DNA of 11,511 bases from Caldifarciminota bacterium. Its GTDB lineage: Bacteria; Hydrothermota; UBA3072; WFRC01. Below, piece by piece: positions 5,753 to 11,511 of the stretch. The notes below the pieces were generated by a model that was not told where the DNA came from, did not search any database, and saw only the letters and a program-made list of their open reading frames with translations. The stretch spans positions 1 to 11,511 of the forward strand of contig WFRC01000194.1 of the NCBI GenBank assembly GCA_015486685.1. The letters run 5' to 3'. Made by a program: the position numbers and the translations under genes. How positions within the stretch are numbered: position 1 is the stretch's first letter; the number at the start of each line of letters is the position of its first letter.

Positions 5753-6841
5753 TTATTTATGAGTTGCGTTTTTATAAAAAGGCATCTTCACAATTACAGC
5801 CTTTTCCATTCTTCCCCTTGCTTCAATATCTATTTCTGTTCCTACTTTTGAGAATGGGGTTGAAATATACCCCAATCCAATGGACTTGTTGACAGATGGA
5901 GAGAATGTTCCACTTGTAACTTCCCCAATTTCTTGTCCATCCTTATAAATCTTATAATGGTGTCTTGGGATAGAATGTTCTGCCATTTCAAAACCCACCA
6001 ATCTTCTCTTTACGCCTTCTTGCTTTTGTTTTAACAGAACATCCTTTGCAATAAAATCATCTTTGTAAAGTTTCGTTATCCATCCAAGACCTGCCTCAAG
6101 GGGGGTTGTTGTTTTATCAATATCATTCCCGTATAAACAATATTTCATCTCCATCCTCAATGTATCCCTTGCCCCCAATCCTACAGGACTTATCCTATCC
6201 CCACCTGCACTGAAAACCAAATCCCATACCTTTTCTCCATATTGAGCATCTCCGTATATCTCAAATCCATCCTCTCCTGTATAGCCCGTTCTGGATATAA
6301 GCATTGTTTTGTTATCTATCTTGCAAAATCCGGACCAATAAAATTTCATCGGAGATAGGTCAATATCCACTATCTTTTGCACAACTTCTTCTGCAATAGG
6401 TCCCTGAATAGCCAGTTGAAAATATTCATCACTCCTGTTTTCAATGTTTACATCCCACCTCTTATTTTTCATAATCCATTCAAAGTCCTTATCAATATTA
6501 CTCGCATTTATTACGAGAAGATATTTATTCGGCAGTCTATAAACAAGAAGGTCATCCACAATTCCACCATCAGGATAGCACATTGCAGAATATTGCACCT
6601 GCATCTCCTCCAATGTTGCTGCATCATTTACAGTAATATAATTTACAAACTTTAATGCATCAGGTCCCTTAACCTCTACTTCCCCCATATGCGATACATC
6701 AAACACACCTAACGATTTCCTCACTATATTCACCTCTGAAATAATACCTGTATATTGAATAGGCATAAGGAAATCTGCGAATTCTACTATTTTTGCCCCA
6801 TTCTCTATATGCTTTTCATAAAGCGGCGTTTTCTTTGGCAT
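5753..6841 (-). CDS. gcvT: Aminomethyltransferase, glycine cleavage T protein
   Basis: GcvT transfers the C1 unit from aminomethyl-GcvH to tetrahydrofolate and releases ammonia. The protein has 362 residues from the chosen start, the usual size. Motifs are TPLYEKHI at the N-terminus, GVFDVSHMGEV (45-55), GGIVDDLLVYR with Asp96 at the position of the catalytic aspartate, ISRTGYTGEDGFEIY, GARDTLRMEM and the C-terminal GEVTSGTFSPS. The start at 6841 (MPKKTP) is preferred over an in-frame ATG 18 bases upstream at 6859, because AAGGAG lies 5 bases before 6841 while the upstream ATG has no ribosome binding site and sits next to a -10-like box. It is the first gene of gcvT-gcvH-gcvPA-permease. Confidence 0.96.
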   Translation of the reverse strand: MPKKTPLYEKHIENGAKIVEFADFLMPIQYTGIISEVNIVRKSLGVFDVSHMGEVEVKGPDALKFVNYITVNDAATLEEMQVQYSAMCYPDGGIVDDLLVYRLPNKYLLVINASNIDKDFEWIMKNKRWDVNIENRSDEYFQLAIQGPIAEEVVQKIVDIDLSPMKFYWSGFCKIDNKTMLISRTGYTGEDGFEIYGDAQYGEKVWDLVFSAGGDRISPVGLGARDTLRMEMKYCLYGNDIDKTTTPLEAGLGWITKLYKDDFIAKDVLLKQKQEGVKRRLVGFEMAEHSIPRHHYKIYKDGQEIGEVTSGTFSPSVNKSIGLGYISTPFSKVGTEIDIEARGRMEKAVIVKMPFYKNATHK

Positions 6842-6862
6842 ATCAACTCCTTTTTCCATATA

Positions 6863-6888
6863 ATTATATCAAAATTTCCTATTGTCAA
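6863..6888 (-). promoter_or_regulatory. Promoter candidate for the gcvT operon
   Basis: On the minus strand a perfect TTGACA (6888-6883) and a perfect TATAAT (6868-6863) are present, but they are only 14 bases apart, shorter than the usual 16-18. An alternative reading keeps TATAAT and uses a poor -35 at 17 bases. Initiation from this -10 would give a leader of about 15 bases, which leaves room only for the AAGGAG site and supports the start at 6841. Confidence 0.5.
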
Positions 6889-6920
6889 ATATTTTTTTGC
6901 GAAAATTTAAAAAATTATCC

Positions 6921-6980
6921 GAAGCCCCTTATCCCTAATTCTTATTGTAGGGAGGCTTCCCCTCCCCGATTTTTTATCGG
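6921..6980. repeat. Overlapping hairpins in the gcv-hdr divergent region
   Basis: Three inverted repeats crowd this stretch. GAAGCC (6921-6926) pairs with GGCTTC (6954-6959), with CCCTA (6933-6937) and TAGGG (6948-6952) inside it. GGGAGG (6950-6955) pairs with CCTCCC (6961-6966), which excludes the first pairing. CCGAT (6966-6970) pairs with ATCGG (6976-6980) around five T residues. They lie outside the predicted transcripts on both sides, so they more likely belong to a repeat than to an RNA switch. Confidence 0.5.
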
Positions 6981-7149
6981 CTTTCCACTTCTTATTTTTT
7001 ACTTTTATGCTTTTACTTTTCCATTATTCGTGGACACGATTCACAGCCACGAAACACGTTCTTTGTAGTTTATCGTTATTCTGGAGTGCAGAAGCTTGCT
7101 TCTGCGTCGTTTTAACTATTTACGCCTTACGATTTACGATTAACGAAAA
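6981..7149. repeat. Composite intergenic element, copy 2, with upstream heptamer extension
   Basis: From 6981 to 7081 the sequence keeps a 7-base rhythm, first T-rich (TTACTTT, TATGCTT, TTACTTT) and then of the CACG type at 7035-7061 (CACGATT, a 6-base CACAGC, CACGAAA, CACGTTC). The order then matches copy 1: GTTCTTTGT linker, GAGT, a perfect 8-bp hairpin GCAGAAGC/GCTTCTGC with a TT loop (7088-7105), and ACGCCTT ACGATTT ACGATTA ACGAAAA (7122-7149). Both CACG arrays have the unit lengths 7-6-7-7, so the two copies share descent or a common mechanism. Confidence 0.7.
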
Positions 7150-7151
7150 TA

Positions 7152-7196
7152 TTGGGATTTGGGATTTTCTTATGCGGTGAAAATATAAATTGGGAT
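7152..7196. repeat. Short TTGGGAT repeats
   Basis: TTGGGAT occurs twice head to tail (7152-7165) and once more at 7190-7196. These are again 7-base units, A/T-rich with a GGG core, between the composite element and the hdrC promoter candidate. No gene is seen in this stretch. Confidence 0.5.
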
Positions 7197-7224
7197 TTTT
7201 CTAAAAAAATTTATCTTTTTGCCC

Positions 7225-7252
7225 TTGACATTAATATAAAAGTTTGTATTTT
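7225..7252 (+). promoter_or_regulatory. Promoter candidate for the hdrCBA operon
   Basis: A perfect -35 box TTGACA (7225-7230) is followed after a 16-base spacer by TATTTT (7247-7252), which matches the -10 consensus at four of six bases and has TG directly in front. It would give a leader of about 30 bases ending in AAGGAGG. No operator-like palindrome is evident between it and the start codon. Confidence 0.55.
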
Positions 7253-7287
7253 TTCCTATATTTTTTTAAATAAACAAGGAGGATGCT

Positions 7288-7695
7288 TTGGATATAAAAT
7301 TAAAAGCGGGAGATATCCGCAATGACCTGGTGAAAAGGGTAGAAGAACTAAGTGGACAAAATGTATTTTCCTGTTATCAATGTGGTAAATGTTCAGCAGG
7401 ATGCCCTTCTGTTCCATTTATGGAACTCCTTCCCAATCAGGTAATGAGGCTTTTACAGTTTGGTCAGGTTGAGAGGATTTTGCAGTCTAATACCCACTGG
7501 GTATGCGCAAGTTGTTTTGTGTGTTCTACAAGGTGTCCAAAGGGTATAGATATTGCTGCGATTATGGAAGCGTTGAGGCAGATAGAACTACGGAAAAATC
7601 AGGACAGAATAAATATCTGGTCTATTGATGCAAAAAAGAGAGAAGAACTGCCCGCTATTGCTATTGTATCTGCATACAGAAAACTTACTGCATAG
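7288..7695 (+). CDS. hdrC: Heterodisulfide reductase subunit C-like protein (two 4Fe-4S clusters)
   Basis: HdrC carries electrons between HdrA and HdrB through two cubane clusters. The two ferredoxin motifs are Cys29-x2-32-x2-35-x3-39-Pro (CYQCGKCSAGCP) and Cys73-x2-76-x2-79-x3-83-Pro (CASCFVCSTRCP). Between them lies the helical LLPNQVMRLLQFGQVERIL segment typical of HdrC. The protein has 135 residues, shorter than methanogen HdrC, and ends AIVSAYRKLTA; I believe this short ending is common in bacterial homologues. No membrane segment is present, so it is a soluble Hdr. The start is TTG at 7288, with AAGGAGG (7276-7282) 5 bases before it; an ATG at 7283 is out of frame. It is the first gene of hdrC-hdrB-hdrA, 8 bases before hdrB. 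Confidence 0.93.
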   Translation: MDIKLKAGDIRNDLVKRVEELSGQNVFSCYQCGKCSAGCPSVPFMELLPNQVMRLLQFGQVERILQSNTHWVCASCFVCSTRCPKGIDIAAIMEALRQIELRKNQDRINIWSIDAKKREELPAIAIVSAYRKLTA

Positions 7696-7703
7696 GAGTT
7701 GCT

Positions 7704-8582
7704 ATGAAAATTTCATATTTTCCCGGATGTACCCTTAAAACAACGGCAAAGAATTTTGAGACATCTGCCATTGCAGTTGCGGATAAATTGGGTATTGAAT
7801 TTGTAGAACTTTCAAGATGGAACTGTTGTGGGACAGTTTATTCTCTTACTTCTGATGATTTGATGCATCAACTTGCGCCTATCAGAAATCTGGTGAGGGT
7901 AGAAGAGGATAAATTTGACAGGGTTGTTACTTTATGCTCAATGTGTTATAATACCCTGAAAAGGGCAAATTTGATGGTCCAGAGGGATAAGGAAAAACTG
8001 GATAAGATTAATGATTTTATGTATAAAGAGGATATAAATTATGATGGCAAGGTTAAGGTTGTTCATTTTCTGGAAATTTTGCGGGATGAGATTGGATGGG
8101 ATAAAATAAAGGAGAATGTAAAAAAGCCCCTGAAGGGGATGAAGTTTGTTTCATATTATGGTTGTCTGTTATTGAGACCTCCTGAGGCAGCAATAGATGA
8201 TGTTGAAAATCCCGAAGTGATGGCTAATTTGCTGAGTGCTCTGGGTGCAGAGGTTATTGATTTTCCATACCAAACAGAATGCTGTGGGGCATATCAATCA
8301 ATTGGGAATCCTGATATAGTTATAAATAGAACGAAGGAAATTATTGGACTTTCAAAAGATATGGGGGTAGATGGTCTTGTGCTTTCCTGCCCATTATGTG
8401 ATTATAATTTAGATGCGAAACAAAAGGATGTAATGGCAAAATATCCCGGGTTTCATCCACTTCCAGTATATTACTTCACTCAATTAATGGCAATCGCATT
8501 TGGTCTTCCTGAGGATGTAATGGGATTTAAGTATCATTATGTAGAACCGGAAAGACCTTTTAAAGAAAAGGGGTTATTATGA
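7704..8582 (+). CDS. hdrB: Heterodisulfide reductase subunit B-like protein (CCG domain)
   Basis: HdrB is the catalytic subunit that reduces a disulfide in methanogens through two noncubane 4Fe-4S clusters; bacterial versions have mostly unknown acceptors. The 292-residue protein has two complete CCG motifs. The first uses Cys9, Cys41-Cys42, Cys78 and Cys81 (FPGC, WNCCG, CSMC). The second uses Cys154, Cys193-Cys194, Cys229 and Cys232 (YYGC, ECCG, CPLC). All cluster ligands are therefore present. The spacing of 31 and 35 residues in the first motif and 38 and 34 in the second is close to the family pattern. AGGAG, overlapping the hdrC stop, lies 5 bases before the ATG. Its TGA overlaps the hdrA ATG as ATGA, which indicates coupled translation. 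The substrate cannot be read from sequence. Confidence 0.95.
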   Translation: MKISYFPGCTLKTTAKNFETSAIAVADKLGIEFVELSRWNCCGTVYSLTSDDLMHQLAPIRNLVRVEEDKFDRVVTLCSMCYNTLKRANLMVQRDKEKLDKINDFMYKEDINYDGKVKVVHFLEILRDEIGWDKIKENVKKPLKGMKFVSYYGCLLLRPPEAAIDDVENPEVMANLLSALGAEVIDFPYQTECCGAYQSIGNPDIVINRTKEIIGLSKDMGVDGLVLSCPLCDYNLDAKQKDVMAKYPGFHPLPVYYFTQLMAIAFGLPEDVMGFKYHYVEPERPFKEKGLL

Positions 8583-11511
8583 AAATAGGTGTATTTGTTT
8601 GCCATTGCGGTTTGAATATTGCAGGTGTTGTTGATGTAAAAAGGGTAGCAGAAGAAGCGGCTAAAATACCTGGTGTTGCCTATGCCGATACATATATATA
8701 TATGTGTTCAGAACCAGGGCAGAAACTGGTTGAGGATAAAATAAAAGAATTAAATCTTGATGGAGTGGTTATTGCGAATTGCTCTCCTTCTTTACACGAG
8801 AGAACATTTAGGAATGCTGCGGCAAGGGCAGGCCTAAATCCTTATAGGGTGGAAATTGCAAATATCAGGGAACAGTGTGCCTGGCCTCACGAGAAGGAGC
8901 CAGAACTTGCTACAAAAAAGGCAATCAAAATTGTTAAATCAACGGTGGAAAGGGTAAAAAGAAATATGCCCTTTATTCCACCTAAAATCCCTGTTACAAA
9001 AAAGGCACTCGTTATTGGTGGAGGTATTGCAGGTATCCAGGCGGCATTGGACATTGCAGATGGTGGGCATGAAGTATATTTAGTAGAAAAGACCCCCACA
9101 ATTGGTGGCAAGATGATATTACTCTCAGAAACATTCCCGACCCTTGATTGCCCTCAGTGTATTGAAACGCCAAAAATGACAGATGTCTCGCAGAATCCAA
9201 AGATACATTTATATGCATATTCCGAGGTTGATTCTGTTTCAGGATATGTGGGGAATTTCAAGGTAAGGATTAAGAAAAAAACAAGTTATGTAGATTGGGA
9301 TAAATGCCTCGGCTGTGGAGATTGTGCAGATGCCTGTCCTGTATCACTACCAAATGAATATGATATGGATATATCTACACGGAAGGCGATATACAGACCA
9401 TTTGACCAGGCTGTTCCCAGTGTATTTACCATAGATAAAAGGGGAGTCCCGCCCTGTGTTGCTGCCTGTCCTTTGCATCTTAATGCCCATGGCTATGTAA
9501 TGTCAGCAAAAGCAGGTGATTTTAATAGGGCATTGGAAATAGTGCGAGAGAAACTTCCTTTTGCCGCAATTGCTGGCCGTGTATGCACACATCCCTGTGA
9601 AGGACAGTGCACGAGAGGAGATGTAGACAAGCCTGTCTCCATTCGGGCAATTAAGAGATTTGTTGCGGATTATGAAATAGATAAAAAGGGTGGCGTTGAT
9701 TTTATTCCGGAAATAGAAGAAGAAAAGGATAAAAAGGTAGCAATAGTAGGTTCAGGCCCTGCCGGACTTCTTGCGGCTTATGATTTAAGAAAAAAGGGAT
9801 ATAAAATTACCATATATGAGGCATTGCCAGTTGCAGGTGGTATGCTTGCTGTAGGTATTCCGGAATACAGATTACCAAAGAAGATAATGAATGATGAGAT
9901 TGATATTGTGAGAAAAATGGGTGTTGAGATAAAACTTAATACACCTATAGGGAAGGAAATTAGCCTTACGGATTTACAGAGAGATTATGATGCAGTTTTG
10001 ATTGCAACAGGTGCACATAAATCTATGAGATTAAATATAAAGGGTGAAGATTTGGGTGGCGTTTATCATGCCACTGAGTTTTTGAGAAAGGTGAATTTAG
10101 GAGAAAAGACCGTAATTGGCAATAAAGTAGTAGTAATAGGTGGAGGAAATTCCGCTGTTGATGCGGCAAGAACAGCAGTTAGAATGGGTGCTGAAAATGT
10201 AACAATAGTTTATAGAAGGTCAAGGAAGGAAATGCCGGCAATACCTGAAGAGATTGAAGAGGCTGAGAAAGAGGGTGTAAATATTCATTATCTTGCTGCA
10301 CCTGTAGAGGTTTTAGGCGAAGAAACAGTAAGAGGTATAAAATGTATTATGATGGAACTCGGAGAACCTGATTCTACGGGAAGAAGGAGACCTATCCCGA
10401 TAGAGGGTTCTGATTTCATAGTAGAAGCGGATACAATTATTACTGCGATAGGGGAGAGGCATGATAGGTCATTTGTTTCTGACGAAGAAGGTTTTGAGTT
10501 TACAAAATGGGATACATTTGTTGTTGACCCGGTTACATTAGAGACAGTAAAAGAAGGTGTATTTGCAGCAGGGGATAATGTATCAGGTCCTGCATCATTT
10601 ATAGATGCCTGTGCAATGGGTAGGAAAGCAGCAGAGTCTATTGATTTATATCTGAGAGGTGAAGATATGACAGTAGGACGGGAGGATACTGTAAAAAGTG
10701 ATGTGGAAGTGGATATATCTCGTGCAGTTCCTGTTGAAAGAGCAAAGATGCCTACAATATCCTTTGAAGAAAGGGCAAATAATTTCAAAGAAGTTGAATT
10801 AGGACTTACAGAAGACCAGGTTTCAGAAGAAGGTAAGCGTTGTCTTAATTGTTCAGGGTGTGCTGAATGTAAATTATGTGAGGCAGCCTGTGAACCAAAA
10901 TGTATTATTCACGATATGGTTGATGAATATATAGATGTAGATGTAGGCGCAATCATTGTTGCAACAGGATTTGATTTAATGCCTATAGAAAATCTGCCCG
11001 AATATGGGGCAGGAAAAATACCCGATGTAATTGATGGATTACAATTTGAAAGGTATCTCGCACCTGCAGGTCCTACTGCTGGAAAACCCAAAAGACCTTC
11101 TGATGGGAAGATTCCCGAAGTTGTTACATTCGTAAGTTGTGCAGGCTCAAGAGACCCTGAGCATGGAGTTGCATATTGTTCGAGGATATGTTGTATGTAT
11201 CTTGCAAAACAGGCAATGTTATATAAACATGCAGTTCATAATGGCAAGGCATTTATTTTCTATATAGATATTCGTTCTAATGGAAAGGGATATGAAGAAT
11301 TTGTTCAGAGGGCGAAAGAGGAAGAGGAAGTTATATATGTCAGGGGTAAGGTTTCTAAAATCTTCCAGAAGGATGGGAAGGTCGTGGTATGGGGAGCAGA
11401 TACACTGACAGGGCAAAAGGTGGAGATTGAATCTGATCTGGTGGTGCTTGCAACTGCAATGCTTCCCAGTCCTGGTGTAAAAGAGCTTGCTTCAAAACTC
11501 AGAATTCCAAC
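8579..11511 (+). CDS. hdrA: HdrA flavoprotein with an internal GltD/NfnB-like NAD(P)H oxidoreductase module (partial, 3' end outside window)
   Basis: The frame opens with the ATGA overlap at 8579 and stays open to the window edge (977 codons). Residues 1-135 are the HdrA N-terminal domain (Cys8, Cys10, Cys43, ANCSPSLHERTF). FAD site GGGIAG is at 147-152, and a ferredoxin motif is at Cys243-246-249-253-Pro. Right after the usual 'IYRPFDQAVPSVFTIDKRG' the protein departs from HdrA. It enters a GltD-type module with Cys293, 297, 336, 340 and 344, a second FAD site GSGPAG (391-396), NAD(P)H site GGGNSA (521-526) followed by YRRSRKEMPA, which favours NADPH, and GVFAAGDN (660-667). A cysteine cluster at 755-775 ends the insert and returns to HdrA at VGAIIVATGFDL. 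SCAGSRD and YCSRICCMY follow. This predicts two FADs. HdrA proteins are the bifurcating flavin subunit, and the insert should exchange electrons with NAD(P)H. The C-terminus is unseen. Confidence 0.93.
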   Translation, partial: MKIGVFVCHCGLNIAGVVDVKRVAEEAAKIPGVAYADTYIYMCSEPGQKLVEDKIKELNLDGVVIANCSPSLHERTFRNAAARAGLNPYRVEIANIREQCAWPHEKEPELATKKAIKIVKSTVERVKRNMPFIPPKIPVTKKALVIGGGIAGIQAALDIADGGHEVYLVEKTPTIGGKMILLSETFPTLDCPQCIETPKMTDVSQNPKIHLYAYSEVDSVSGYVGNFKVRIKKKTSYVDWDKCLGCGDCADACPVSLPNEYDMDISTRKAIYRPFDQAVPSVFTIDKRGVPPCVAACPLHLNAHGYVMSAKAGDFNRALEIVREKLPFAAIAGRVCTHPCEGQCTRGDVDKPVSIRAIKRFVADYEIDKKGGVDFIPEIEEEKDKKVAIVGSGPAGLLAAYDLRKKGYKITIYEALPVAGGMLAVGIPEYRLPKKIMNDEIDIVRKMGVEIKLNTPIGKEISLTDLQRDYDAVLIATGAHKSMRLNIKGEDLGGVYHATEFLRKVNLGEKTVIGNKVVVIGGGNSAVDAARTAVRMGAENVTIVYRRSRKEMPAIPEEIEEAEKEGVNIHYLAAPVEVLGEETVRGIKCIMMELGEPDSTGRRRPIPIEGSDFIVEADTIITAIGERHDRSFVSDEEGFEFTKWDTFVVDPVTLETVKEGVFAAGDNVSGPASFIDACAMGRKAAESIDLYLRGEDMTVGREDTVKSDVEVDISRAVPVERAKMPTISFEERANNFKEVELGLTEDQVSEEGKRCLNCSGCAECKLCEAACEPKCIIHDMVDEYIDVDVGAIIVATGFDLMPIENLPEYGAGKIPDVIDGLQFERYLAPAGPTAGKPKRPSDGKIPEVVTFVSCAGSRDPEHGVAYCSRICCMYLAKQAMLYKHAVHNGKAFIFYIDIRSNGKGYEEFVQRAKEEEEVIYVRGKVSKIFQKDGKVVVWGADTLTGQKVEIESDLVVLATAMLPSPGVKELASKLRIP

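Noticed and set aside
6842..6859. Upstream in-frame ATG for gcvT (adds six residues)
   Set aside because: It has no ribosome binding site, overlaps the predicted transcription start, and the AAGGAG lies correctly spaced for the ATG at 6841.
6860..7010. Possible glycine riboswitch upstream of gcvT
   Set aside because: Read on the minus strand, no glycine aptamer-like core was recognised, and the best promoter leaves a leader of only about 15 bases.
7283..7285. ATG directly after the hdrC Shine-Dalgarno as the start codon
   Set aside because: It is out of frame with the HdrC reading frame; the TTG at 7288 is in frame with ideal spacing.
8887..9218. Minus-strand small reading frames within hdrA
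   Set aside because: They overlap the FAD site of HdrA on the opposite strand and show no start signals or motifs.
9430..9480. Frameshift or gene fusion artefact at the HdrA-GltD junction
   Set aside because: The reading frame is continuous across the junction, codon usage does not change by eye, and HdrA sequence resumes in frame after the insert, which an assembly join would not readily produce.
10288..10788. 166-residue minus-strand reading frame opposite hdrA
   Set aside because: It is rich in Ser and Thr with no recognisable motif, and lies entirely within strongly conserved GltD-type coding sequence on the other strand.

Overview
The window is AT-rich bacterial DNA with compact genes and clear Shine-Dalgarno sites, and it uses the standard genetic code. 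The gene set suggests an anaerobic bacterium: a split-type glycine cleavage P-protein and a soluble heterodisulfide-reductase-like complex. AT-rich lineages of uncultured candidate phyla would fit, but nothing here fixes the taxon.

Layout. Bases 1-63 are the last 20 codons of a plus-strand gene, possibly recA. After a 384-bp intergenic stretch full of short repeats comes a tight plus-strand run: a DUF3467 protein (448-732), TatC (736-1416) and a short NFACT/RqcH-like ribosome quality-control protein (1419-2900). A repeat-filled convergent gap (2901-3205) separates this from a minus-strand operon read from right to left: gcvT (6841-5753), gcvH, gcvPA, then an ABC-3 family metal permease that overlaps the end of gcvPA. 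A 446-bp divergent intergenic region (6842-7287) carries a promoter candidate for each side. From 7288 to the window edge runs a plus-strand hdrC-hdrB-hdrA operon. The hdrA gene is cut by the window end after 977 codons.

How the genes work together. GcvT, GcvH and GcvPA are three of the four or five parts that break glycine into CO2, ammonia and methylene-tetrahydrofolate. The catalytic PLP-binding subunit GcvPB is not in the window, although gcvPA is normally followed by it; the metal permease occupies that position. HdrC, HdrB and HdrA form a cytosolic iron-sulfur flavoprotein complex. Here HdrA carries a whole GltD/NfnB-like NAD(P)H-oxidoreductase module nested inside it, which predicts a direct pyridine-nucleotide entry or exit point. 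The side-by-side arrangement of folate/glycine and Hdr genes suggests, but does not show, a link between C1 metabolism and electron bifurcation.

The most unusual non-coding signal is a 7-base periodicity. All three intergenic regions contain degenerate tandem heptamers of different sequence types. Two intergenic regions share a composite element of about 120 bp, in which two copies differ by exactly 7 bp in one segment and carry a hairpin whose stem changes in a compensatory way.
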